Assembly: GCF_000224145.3 (NCBI RefSeq)
Contig: NC_020166.2
Span: 8,270,050 to 8,334,049 of the forward strand
DNA length: 64,000 nt
From: Ciona intestinalis
Lineage: Eukaryota; Chordata; Ascidiacea; Phlebobranchia; Cionidae
Direction of reading: 5' to 3'
Shown: piece after piece, positions 38,337 to 52,200 of the stretch
Position numbering within the stretch: position 1 is the stretch's first letter
Layout: the number at the start of each line of letters is the position of its first letter
Made by a program: the position numbers and the translations under genes
The notes under the pieces: model-generated
Told to the model about the DNA's origin: nothing
Seen by the model: the letters and a program-made list of their open reading frames with translations, nothing else
Databases searched by the model: none

Positions 38337-41300
38337 ATGAACATGCTCAGAAGAGGACCTCCGAGTCTGGATGCTGAGAGAGAATCATTTGAAAAAACTC
38401 AGGTATCTATTTGTCAAATTTAAAGTTGCATTTTTGTGCGGAGAATATTTTTGCTCCAATTTTTGCATGAAATATGTATATATATATTAAATATGTTGCA
38501 TTGATTTATTATAGGTCTAAAAATACCCAGTTCTGGGTATTTTATGTTTTGTAGTTGCAATTGTTCAAATGAGTAAAACTAAGGTACCCTGTCTGTTAGG
38601 GTAGTGGCCAATGGGTCAACTCTGGCCTAAATTCCGGATCTCATTGTTTGCTTTAGTAACTTATCCACATAAAATAAAAAGTTGTGCATTCACAATAACA
38701 GAGTTTAAATTGCTGTGTTAGTGTATTTATTTGTGATGTGTTATAAAGTAGCTAGTAGTAACTACTAACTTCTAAAGTCTTAATTACGTCATAAAAGTTC
38801 TGACTGTTAGCGCAGTACCTTTACAGTTGTGTGTTATTTGATACCGGTATCCTGTGTTAATTTGTAGTCAAACATTCCTTGTTTTTAATTAACATACCAA
38901 TATCTAACAATAGCCTAAAGAAATACAAACTTTTGGCAGGCGTATTATTATTACAACATTATATAAAAAGCTAGATCTAGTCATAATAATAATAACAACA
39001 GGCTAATAGACATTTAGTATTTGTACTTACTCTGCAGTCCTGTTTTACTAGCTCCTTAAGAGTCTTTATGACATAAAGTTATTTAAACTATGTAGATCTT
39101 TAATTTGAAATGCAAATAAAACAATGCAAAGTTACAGGACATTTTTCAGTGTATGCCACTTACTAGCATTTGCATAGTCTCTGTATTTCTTATGAGGTAA
39201 CAGTATTACGCGTTTCCTGTCTGCATCCTGCCTCTCTCTTCCTTTCTATGGCTATACAGCTATGCATCATAGTAATTGTGCTGATTATTAGAACTAGTCA
39301 CAACATTGCTTTTAATCAGATTTTGAGTCAGATTGTTAATAACGAAAGGAAAAATTTGCTGTACTGTTTTCATTGAAATAACAGGAGAGTTTAAGATTAA
39401 GTCCCAAATGTTTTGTGTTAAATTTGCGGAATTTAATACAAAAACATTTATATGTAGTATGTGTACCTGTTCATTATAAGTTAGAAAATATGTATCTTCA
39501 TATAGCAGAGCAGATGGTTTGGTAGCTACAGCAATGATAAGGGTTAAAAAATTAGTAAATTTCCAATGCTTTAAAGAGTTCAGTCTTTCTCATTTGTTTA
39601 TAATGTTAAAAATGTCGGTTTAGTTGTCTGTATTGATTATTAGGAAATTTGTTGAATAAAATAAACATTGAAAATGAGAAAAGCAGCTTCTATGGATGAG
39701 CTGCGGGAAAAATCTTCTCATTCTTCCCGATATCTTGTGGTTCCTAGAGAGGATATTGTAAGACCTTTTTTAGATTCTAGCAGTTTAATGATAAAGTATC
39801 CGTTTTATAGGTTTAATTTTATTTTAGTATTATCCAGGTTATGTAATATGTATGGTTATTTATTAACATAAAGGTGTAATGCGAATTTTTAATAAAATAC
39901 AGTAGTAGGGTAGGCTATTTTTAATACAGTATTTATAATGGTAGTAGGGTAGGAAATTTTTAATAAAATAGACGGTGTTTATAATATTGTTAAAATCAGT
40001 TATATTTCTATTCGTCAAACTTAGGAAGCTCTTTGGTTAATGTGGTGAATGGTGAATGCAATGTACTTTGGCTTTGCTTGTTTGTATAGGCACCTTTAAA
40101 ACACTCTGTTTGTAGGTGTTAAAACTGAGATTTTAAAGTATATGATGTCACCCCTGTTTTAAAAGTTGAGGAGACATGCTACCCTTGAAGTTACGCCTTT
40201 GCCGGTAACCATTATTTACATTTGTTAATTTATTTCAGATGATGAGCATACAGAAAGCAATAAACACTATGGAATGTGCAGCAAAGGAAAAACATGTTCG
40301 AAGTATGTTTGTCGATGTTTATGTTGTTTATTTGTAGTGCTTCTGGTAAAGCAACATGTTTGTTTTTTTTAGTTTCCTGATTTTTTTGTAACTGAAGCTA
40401 TGTATACCTAATTTACTTAAAAATTAATAGGCAAAACTCTTTAAAATGCAGGGCAGGCAGAGGTAGTGAGACTCGCATTTTTTGAAGCAAATTTGGTTCT
40501 AATGTTTACTGGATACTGATTAATACAATACCTGGATAGGCATGCCTACCCTGCCACCCTAGGCTTGGCGGCAGTGAATATTCCTACATAATATATATAT
40601 ATATATTATATATATATCAATAATAAATGATTTGATTATTCATTTTCTGATCAATTTGAATAAGTATTGGATCCAAAAATCACTGCCTGTGTTTTCTTTA
40701 CACCAGTATAAGCTGCACATAAACAGTCACGATTATCGATATTGAATTATTTTCAAATCTAATCAAATCCTACTTGGATTGAATAATTTATTCGGCAGCC
40801 AGGTGCAAAATTTTCAGTCATATTGTTGTTTTAAGAAATAAATAACATTTTGGACTTGCAGTCTGTTAACAAATGTAAAATAAATGGTGAAAACTGAAAA
40901 AAAATTAAATGGAATAAGCTAATACAAAGTTTTTGTCCATGCTAGTGCTACTATTTTAGATGTTTTTTAATTAGCATATTAGAAATACAATTTGCATATT
41001 TTTGTTTACTGAAATTTGACATGGGTGTTGGGAAAAGTCCACTACAATAAGAGGCTACTAAATAATTACTTTCTGCGGCACAAAAATTGCTCTGGTACTA
41101 ACCGCTCAACATGTATATACAACATTCTGTTTTTTGTATTATTTCTCATTCTCAAAAAGTTGGTTATTTGCAAGTTATTAAAAAGAATTAACTATTGAGA
41201 ATAATATTACTCTGCAAAAGTTGAACGCTGTAAAATGCAGTAGAGGGTTGCATCTCATTGGACTTTGAATTTCATTGAACTGTGGGGCCGTGGGGTTAAG

Positions 41301-43170
41301 TACCATCTCTCCCCCCTATCTTACCTGTTGTGCTTTTCCTGTTTACCTCATCCATACATAATAGAATAACTTACATCATTCTCTGCAGATGCTATATTGG
41401 GTACTTACCAAGAAAAAGGAGGACAAATGTTCTGGCATGTGGTTCGTCGCTTACCTCTTTCAACCCAGTCTATTGTTGCTTGGAAATTCTGTCATGTTCT
41501 TCATAAAGTATTACGAGATGGCCACCCCAAGGTAAATAAATGGTTTAATGACTTTTTTGCCTTGTTAATTCTATTCCGTACGGGTGAGGTCCTAAAGGAC
41601 CTGGGATTTAGGCCAGTTTTGGCCCATTACTTTGACACCTTACTTTGACACCTTTGTACCTTCATAGTGAAATACTTGCAATAAATGGGACAAATGCCCA
41701 CCACATAAAACAACTTTTTTTTTATTTATCAGCACCCTTGCAGTTGACATACATTAAAAAAATCCTTTCAATATAATATATTGCTTACAAATTTCCCAAT
41801 ATTTGATGTTTTATTTCACAGGTTTTAAAAGATTCTATTAAATATAAACAACAATTAAAAGATCTGGGCAGAAACTGGGTAAGGAAATATATAATATATC
41901 TTATTATGCAACTTTGAACAAAACTTTCACTAAGTTTTTATCAAAAAATTCTATTTGTCCCACATACCAGTATTCTTTAAAGAAACATTTAAATATTGTA
42001 GTGTTAAACACATTGTAGTGTTATAGGTTTATATCCTACTGTATGTAGTGTAATAGTGTATTCTGTATTGTGTTTATTTTCTTTTTGATGTAAAGTTTGT
42101 CCTTGAATGATTGCTAGAGAATACACAGAGTTAGGTTACTATATTTACATAGCAGTATCTTGGTATGTATAGGAGGAATGTATGTATAATGTGTTTTATA
42201 CTAATATACTTCATATAGTAGGGCGGGGAGAACGGGACATCTTTTGCATGGAATATCATAATATCCTGATAGTGTTTTAAACAAATAACGACAGTGTATA
42301 GAATTCGTAAGGGATACAGTTTTATAATTCTTTGAAGTTCTTTGTTTACTACTAAATTGGACGAAAAAATAAAATGAAAAGGTCTCATCTTACCCCACCC
42401 TACTATACGTATTAATGTTCAAAATTGTTGAAAATGACATAATATATAGCTAGCTACTACTAATACTATACCATATTCCCTATGATATTAATAGGCCCTT
42501 CCATTATTACCAAGCCACCCTTAATAATATTGTTAATTCCCTCAGGGACAAACACAGGGCTACGGACGATTGATAGGTTGTTATTTAAAATGTTTGACTT
42601 CAAGAATGGACTTTCACTCCAAGGTAAGACGCCCTTTTCTCTATTTGATTTTGCCTCTTAACAAACAAGTCTTAGTTTAACCATACAGGTATAACACAAG
42701 GTTTACAGTGGGCGGGAACTGTATACACCTGGACCTGGTTCATGTTTTATTGTAAACTTCTGTTTCTTACTTTAACTGAAAATCACAGCCAATAAAAGGA
42801 CATAGTAGTTTAACCACACAGATAAAACACAAGCTGTACAGTGGGTGGGAACTGTATACACCTGGACTTGGTTCATGTTTTATTGTAAACTTCTGTTTCT
42901 TACTTTAACTGAAAATCACAGCCAATAAAAGGACATAGTAGTTCAACCACACAGATAAAACACAAGCTGTACAGTGGGTGGGAACAGTATACAGCTTGCT
43001 CATCTTTTAATGTGATATGTCTTAGGTGTTACTGGTAGAACTTCAAATCATAACCTAAGTAACATCTTCATTTCATTAGCAAAGTCCTTTTAAATTTTAT
43101 TTAGAAAAAGGTAGTTATACCTTTACTTTTTAGTAAACATTCCCATTTTAGTAAAGTTTAATATTTTTTA

Positions 43171-43202
<32 letters not shown>

Positions 43203-46200
43203 TAAAAAAATTTTAGTTTCTATATTATATACTAATAGGCTATTTTTTTCTCCTTTTTTAGTATCCATCTTTTCCTGGAAGTTTGTCATTATCTGACGAA
43301 GAATTGGAAAATATCGGCAAGCTCGACATCAACACTTTGTAAGTGATAGTTTCATTATGATGTCATAATGCGTGCTGGTCATACAATTACTACATGTCGT
43401 AATTTGACTGCAGACTTATTAATGGTTGATTACAAATTACTTCATGTTCTAATTATATAGTAGTGTGGGGAAAGATGGGAACTTTTCATTCAATTTTCTT
43501 GTCCCATTTGGTAGTAAACAAAGAACATTCAAAGAATTATAAAAACGGTATCCTTACGACTCGTATAGACCAATGTTAATTGTTTAAAACACGTTCAAGA
43601 TATTTGGATATTATGTGCTGACGGTGTCCCATTTTTCCCATTCTACTATATAAAGGGTAGATAAAGCTGGTAAGCTTTTTGTACTGTCTGACCATGTCAT
43701 TTAACATATACCTTATTTGGTTTAACCTTAAGTTATTTTATAGTTTAATGGTTTTCAATGGATAAATACTAACAGACTGTCATGTTTTATATATATGTAA
43801 GAATTAATAGAAAGAGATATTAATAATTAAACTTTTCATATTTGATTTTAATAGATGCTGCCATCTTGTTTAAAAAATTGTTTTCCGTTTGATTGTTTTT
43901 GTAACGGCATGTTTTAGAATCTGTGCCAGGAAAAAAAATAAAATTAGCTATTTTTGTGGTGGCATATTTTTAATCTATTTTATTAAAAATATTACTAAAA
44001 GTAAACTTTCAACCTGCCGTAAAAGTAGTAATTTAAAGACCAGATTTATTAATTTCTAATGGTAACTAATACCTGTAAGAGAAACATATACCTAATTAAA
44101 ACTTTTCTTTGTTAGTTGTTTTTCACACTCAAACCACCATTGTAACTTAAGTTAAATATCACGGTTAATTTAAACTGTAGGGGTAACAGGCCAACCGTGG
44201 TCTTAATATCAGTTCCACTGGCGTGTCACGCTGTAGGACCCCACCCAAATAGAATGGTTTGAATTGTAAAGGTCTAACCTCACTTTACATTTCACCAGTT
44301 TTGAATTGAGCGTTGATATCCTTGACTGCATCGATGTTTTAATGGACCTCCAACAAACAAGTATGTTAAACTCATTTTTATGTATTTCACATTTTTAATT
44401 CAAAACTGCTGTTTAAATGAAAGAATACGTAAGAACTAATAACCCTACGTTCTCAATCTTTGTATAAATACTAAAATAGTAATCAATCTATTTGTTTCAA
44501 ATTTTACTGAGAAAAACAAAGGCTCATATTTTGTATGTTATATTCAATGAGACTGATTTTTTACAGTTATCCAATATAAGTTATTTTAAACTAGCAGTAA
44601 TTTAATAATACTGGGTTATAAATTTAAATTTCATCACACATTTTCCGTTACTGAGTTAAATTTAAACTTTAAAAAATTTAGGTTTCTTGCATTTAGGTTT
44701 CACAATTTTCAACTGGTAGTAAACTATTGATATAATACAGTGGGGGGGAGACAGCACGGACACCTTTAGCTCGTAATATGCAAATATCCTGTTCAACTTT
44801 TTAACAAATAATAAATCTTTATAGGTTTTTGTTTACTAGCAAACGGAACAAGAAAATAGAACAAAAATGTGTTCCATTTTTCCCACCCTACTATGTCTAA
44901 GAGATTGTAAAACCAGTAGTCTGATTATTTCCCTTAATTCCATTCCATCAACAAAACTAAAGTCCATACCTTATCCACCACTTGCTCATATAAACTTGTT
45001 ATTTCAGTCTTCAGCACTCTGGATATGTCAAAGGCAGTTTCAATGACTGGACCTGGCCAATGTAGATTAGCGCCTTGTATCTTAGTTATTCTTGATTCAA
45101 GTCAACTCTATGATTACACAGTGAAGTTATTATTCAAACTACATGCCTGTAAGTGTTATGTATAATGTACAATGTGTCGTGGACTATGCCACATATTTTA
45201 TCATGAATTTTATTTTTTTATACTTTAAACTGATTTTATGGGTTTAAGCAGCCACACTTTTATTGGACATTTTTTCAAGTAGTTTTTACATATAGTGTGT
45301 TTTTAACAACTGTCGATTTTCTGCTAATTCACTTTAATGTTTTAATTGATCTTATCTTCGTTGCTGTATTCTAAAAGATATATAAATTGAATTTATGTTG
45401 TACAAGAGAAAATTAAAAACTAGTACTAATAAGTAGTCTACAGTTTAAAAGTCGTCTTAAAAACTTTATTTTCATTTCTCTGTAAAATTTACTATAAATT
45501 GCATGAAATATCATTTTTCAGGTTTACCCGCTGACACATTAAGTGGCCACAGACACAGATTTAAGGAATGCCATGCCAGGTTAAAGAAGTTTTATTACAT
45601 CTGTAGCAATCTGCAATATTTCAAAAGACTGATTCAAGTCCCACTGATGCCAGATGTAAGATAATTTTAATTTTATCGTGGTAAAAATTTGTTTAAATCT
45701 CTTTCTTTGTTCAAAAAAGGCACTTTAGTTATTTTAAAAAGGACTTTAAAAATTGAAAAAAAATTAAAATTAAAAAAAAAATAGTTTAAAAAAAAACACT
45801 TAAATTTTTGAAAAACAAGTACTTTGAAAATTTTGATTTTAACCTGTATTTCAAACCCTGTAGTTCGGTTTATTTTCTGGCACCAAGATTCTGTTAAACA
45901 TATTTCTATCTATGAATATTTTATTACCGCTTCCAAGAGGTTTCGAAGATGCAATGGCAAGCCATATTGAATATTTATTCTATTTAAAATTTCAAAAGCA
46001 AAAACTGAAATCCAATTGAACAGCTAGTACAATTTTAATTAAACAGTCTTTGTAAGCGAATAGTACCGGGTTTAAAACTCGATGCTGCTACAGTTGTAGG
46101 CAAAAGTATAATGAAAATACTTTTATCAGTAATAACAACTTCAACCCAGTGGTCATATTCTATATGGGTAAGGTACTTGTTAGGAACCTCGGATTTAGGC

Positions 46201-49200
46201 CAGATTTAGCCCATTACCCCAACACCCAGGCTACTATATAGGTTATCCATGAGACTTAATGTGACTTGTGCTTGACTGGACAACAGTCACAAAAAGTTTC
46301 TAAGGCTTGTGTTATGATATTAGTGGCGGTATTTAATGAGTCACTTGTTAAATTATTGAATGACATTGACCAAGACATTCCGATTATTATTATTACGTTA
46401 CGTGTATGAAATTATATGTTTCACAATATAACCCTGTGTTATAATCCAAGCCTTTCCATGAGTTAATAAATACATGTCGATTTTTTCACAGAAAATGCCG
46501 GATTTTCTCATCCAATCAGACGGAAGCCACGAACTGGGACCAATCAGAGTCCTTCCTGAGGAAGAGAACCACGTTGATAGGTCGCCCTCTCCTGAACCTG
46601 AGGTTCGTAAAAATGCATCGTGTCCGATCGTTTAGAGCAGGAGTGTTCAAATGAATTCTGCCGCGATCCACCACAGCCAAACCTGACAACATGATGAATC
46701 ACTAACTATGAACATTAAACATATTCAAGATGTTTTACAACACGCCCCCCTGGTTAACGGTATCTGTATTATTGCGATTAACGCATTAATGCGATCAACG
46801 CAAAAACGAAATAAAACAACCGTTTGGTTTACGTTTCGTTAGTGGTTTAGCCCTATATTTACCACGTTTTTCTTAGCCAGGTAGACTGTTTGTTACGTAA
46901 TAGTAGGGATTCACACGTGGATTCATTGCATCATAATAGGGATTATTTGAACTGGCAATTAATTATGACATAATAGCAAAACTTATTGATTATATGTAGG
47001 ATATTTAAAACAGGTTTGAATGTTAAGCACATGCGTCGTATTTTAGTTCTTTTTTCAAGACTACATTGAAAGATCCACACAAACAGTTGAAATGATCCGT
47101 ATCTGGATCGCGATCCACCATTTGAACATTACTGGTTTAGAGAACTAAATCCAAGAAAACCATAATCCTTGTCCAAATTATCAGCCACACATAAAATAAA
47201 AATGAAAAAGTTCAAAAAAATATTCACCCACAATAGGCCACAAAGTAACATACATGGTAACTCGTATGCTGGCACAAGGTGTATGAAACATAACATCCCT
47301 GTGATAATGACTGTTCCGGCAAGTCACATTCATTCGTTTAAAGAAAATTTATCCAAAAATTAATCAAAGAAATCCGTAATAAAAAAAATCATTAATTTTT
47401 TTATTTAAGGGCCATACCAACGAAAAATGAAAATTTGTATATAGATGCCTAAATGTGACCTGAAGGTACCATCAAAGTTCCCCAAAACGATACAGTTTCT
47501 AAAAAATCTTGTGAAAAAAAAACGGCTGAAGTAAAAATAAATCGGCTGTTTCGACATCGCATTGGATTTCCCATAAGAAAAAAATTCACTCAACTTTAAC
47601 CGTTTCTAGTTTCTAAACTACTGAAGAAAACTCAAGTTTTGTTTTGGATTTGGTATAATAAATGCTTCTTCTTTGTGAATATATAAAAAAAAAATAAAAA
47701 AAATCTTTATAATGTTTTAATTTTTCATTGAACCTAACTACATACCAGATTATGCTGAATCAGCAATTTTCCAAATCTAATATTTAACACGAACAACTGA
47801 AATATTCTTAAAGAAGAAGCATTCATTATACCAAATCAGAAATAAAATTTGAATTTTCTTCAGTAGGCTATTTTAGAAACTAGAAACGATTAAAGTTGAG
47901 AAAAAATTTTTTTTTCAATGGGAATTCCCATGCATTCGACACGGCCAATTTTTTTTCCCCAGTGGTTGAATTTGCAGTTTTAAATCTTATTCTGTCAAAA
48001 TATTTTGAAACTTCGTTGGTGGCTTTAGATCACATTTGAGCATATCTATCAATACACAAATTTGACTTTTCGTTGGCATGCCCCTTTTATTTATAGGGTA
48101 TTTTTAATTCATTCACTCATTGTAATTTGTTTATTAACCATATTTCTGCAATTCAATGTATTAAAATATTTCAATTATTTTATTCTTAATATATTAAAAC
48201 AACAAGCTAATTCAATAAATTATTACGTTAAAATAACAACCATACTTCAATCATTATTTTTAAAAAAATCATTCATTTATTTAATATATAGTAGGGTGGA
48301 GGAAGATGGGACACCTGTTCATTCTATTTTCTTGCCCAATTTGGTAGTAACAAAGAACATTGAAAGAATTATAAAACCGTATCTTCACAACTCCCATAGA
48401 CCTTTGTTAATTGTTTAAAACACGATTAGTATATTTGGATAAAGGTGCCCCATCCTCCCCCCCCCTACTATACTAAAAAAATGTATTTATATTTTACAGG
48501 TGGCAGTTGCACCACTGATAGATACAAACTTTGACGAGTTATTTGGTGAATCCGACGCCACATTCAGTTTCAATGGGACCTCCACCCCCCAACCTGACCC
48601 CAGGGACGTAGAGATACATATGCTGAAGTTGGAAATCGAAAGACTGAAAGCTGAAATCGAACTCATGCAAAGTGAAGTAAGTTGGTAGGATTTTTCTGTG
48701 GGAATTGGCCAATCCTGGCCTAAATCCTAGCCCTAGGGCCCATGGCATTGTAGCTCGATATGTGTATTCCTAAAGATGTTCATTGCCTCATTAAAAAATA
48801 AAGTTTTTACTAGTTGTTATATTAACCAATGTAACAGTGTAAATCAGTTGGTATATTCAGCCATGGGTCCTAGGACCCACATAAAATAGATAGTGCCATT
48901 AGGTTTTTTTTTATCTTTTTTATTCTATATAGGTAAGGTCCTGTAAGTCCCAACCTTTTTTTTATTCTATATGGGTAAGGTCCTATAGCCACCAAACTCT
49001 TTTTATTTTCTATGGGTAAGGTCCATAGGCACCAAACTTTTTAAAATGTAGGGGNNNNNNNNNNNNNNNNNNNNNNNNNNNNNNNNNNNNNNNNNNNNNN
49101 NNNNTACTGATAATGAGTGTAGAATTCAAGCCTACCTTGCCACCCCAGTTTGGCAGCTGGGGGTTCCACGGCATGGTTCAAAGATTGCCAAAGTTATATA

Positions 49201-52200
49201 AATGCAAAATTTTGAATATTTCTACGATGACAAATTCATGGTACTTGCAAAAAGCCGTTTTTGAATTTTGAAGGCCTAAGTAAAAAAGTGTTTAAAATTA
49301 AAAAACAAACAAATTTTTTTTAAAATTTTTTAATTAATTTTTTTTTTAATGTTTTCCGCAGCATTCCAGCGAAGTCCGGAGCTTGCTGGACAGGATCAAG
49401 ATTCTTCAGCAAGAGCTGGAGGAGAGTCGACTAATGTCGAAAGATGCTTCGGATGAACTGAGCAAGATCAGGAAGCAAGCAGAGGTTGCGGAACAACAAG
49501 CAGAGTCGGCCGTCAAAGCTCAGAGTCTTCTACATGATATTGAGAGTAAGTGATTTAGGTGTGTGTGTGTTTGTGATGTATTTATGTATTTTTACTGTCA
49601 TATAATTTAACAATTTACCGGCCAATCATATTCTAAACACACTTTTACACAAAACTAATGTGTACAGCAAATAGTGGTTACTTTTCACAGGGTTAGATTT
49701 TAATGGTACACATACACATTACCCATGTTTTGGATTGGTTTTGTTTCTCTCATTTGTGAATGAGTAAACTTGAACGTTTTTTTGTTACAGAAAGAGCAGC
49801 TGGCAATGAAGAAATGTATAAAAAGTTAAAAGAGAAGCATCTAGCTTTGGTGAAAGACCATGCAGCTTTACTAAGGAAGGTGAATAGGAATTTTGTGTTA
49901 AATATGATATTAATTTATTTTTAAATATTTTTAACATGATAAGCTTTTTTTGTTAACGTAATTATAAAAAATTCGGTAAAAAAACAGTGTAACTACAGTT
50001 GTTTTAAAACACGATGGGAAATTCATACATATACAGCATTAAAAACCTGCCATTTGTATAGTAAGGTGGGGAGGGGAGAGATTTGGCCATTTTGTAAGAA
50101 ACAAAGAACATTCAAAAAATTATAAAACTGTTTCCTCAAGACTCCCATGGACCGTTGTTAATTGTTTAAAACAGGATCAGAATCTTTGGATATTATGTGC
50201 TAAAAGAGTCCCCCTTTCCCCACCCTAGTGTACCTAAATCACTGGGGTATCCCACAAGCTATTTTCTTCCAACTATCAATATCTGACACATTGGTTAGCA
50301 CGCTTTATTGTAGCCCAGCTGATCCCTGATAATGTCTCGCATATCGCAGACGAAACAACGGCACTTTAATATCATAAAACGAAAAATTGCCAGAAGATCT
50401 ACTTCAAACTTATCCAAACTGTTTTATTCCAAATTTTGTTGTGACATTTTATCTCCAGAATGCCGATACACGAAAGCAAGCAGATACTTTACAACAAAGT
50501 GCAGGTGAGATTGAAAGCGACAGGTCACGCTTGCTTGCTGATGTGGATCGTCTTACTTCAATGGTGGAAGGCCAGAAGATGAGTTTAAGTGAAGAGGAAA
50601 GGAGGAGGAAAGAGGAGAGAGAGCGGATTCTCGGTGAGAGGACGTTTTGTGTCTTTAATTATAAGTTACAGCTTTTTATTATATATGGATGATGCCTTAT
50701 GGCAAAGAACCTCGAATGTAGGCTAGATTTTTGCCTAATGAACTTAAACTCCCAAATAGGTGACAATAATAATATATCAAGTATACATCAATTTTTTAAT
50801 CCTTCTATAAATTTGTGTACAAAATATAAAACCTGGGTATAAACATTGAAAACTGTGTATAAAGCATAATAACTTTGTGTAAAATGTTAAACTATTTCAA
50901 AATTGACCTAACCTCGGGATTTTTTATCCAGCTATGGCAGCAGAAGAAGCAGGTCACATGATCAAGATTGCGATTGAATCGCTCGACAGCGACATGAGTG
51001 GCAGTCGAACATGCAGTGCATCGTCACTCATGCGTATCGTCGAACGGACCAATCAGAGCTTGGATCGTTTGGACAAAGATTCAAAGTCTTTCGAAGAATC
51101 GCAAGGTATTTTGCAGTGTTGCCAGTGTTTTTAAAATAAATTGGGATACACTGCAGTAGTTTTCAATATTTAGTATACGTTCAGTTAGTGGCGCAGCTAG
51201 AAAAAAATGGGTGGGGTTTTTTTAATTTTTTTTTTAATTAATTTATTTTGAGGGGAGTCGCGACACCCTAAACCCCCTGGCTGCGCCACTGCATACAGTG
51301 TTTGTACATTGCTTTAGCTTTAATGACTTTAAATTATTTTTTTTCTCAAGATTTATTAATTATCTTTATATGGTAGCCTAACCTAAGTTCTGAGCAATTT
51401 TTTAGCCGAAAGATCAAATATATATCTTTGCTTTAAAATTATTTCAAGAAAAAAAATTCTAACAAAAAAATTGTGATTAAATTTTAGGCGCTTTTGATAA
51501 AAACAGAAAAATTAGATATCTTTGGTAAAAACTATTTTAGAATAAAAAATAAAAACTGTTTCAGGATAAAAAATTCATTTTTTTTGCTAATTTACAAAGC
51601 CTAAAAATACATTTTCTCTTGTTTAAAAATAAACTACTTTGAATTGGTACTAATTTCATCTTATTTTGAACAGAAATTGATGGAATCGTTCAGTCTGTGT
51701 CTGGATTTGGTCATTGGATGGCACAGACGATAGAAAGTGGTGGTGCGACTTGTAACATGGCACCTGAGAGCCAGGGTGAAGGTAATTGATTGTATAGATT
51801 CAGTTTATCTGTGTTGTTGTTGTTAATGATTTGTATTGTGTTTTTTTAGCATGGTAGAAACTGCATTTGTTATAACTGTTTTTTGCAAAAAATATATTTT
51901 TTTGCAGATTTTTCTATACAAATATTATGTGCACCTTCAATTTTATAAGAAATTTTCAATATTGCAATTTTTTTTCAAATAATATGGATTTATTTTCAAA
52001 TAATACATACAGCTCGAATTTTATTAAACTTTTATTTCCTAGTTATGTTATTTTAAAATGTTCTATTCCACTAACAAGTATTTTGCAATGTCTTATTTCA
52101 TTCTGTAGTCATATTGCCAGTAGTTGCTTTTTAAGGCAATAGATCCGCTTAAAGTAACTTATTAGGTAGTTTTACTTAACATATTCATTGTCAATTTCAC

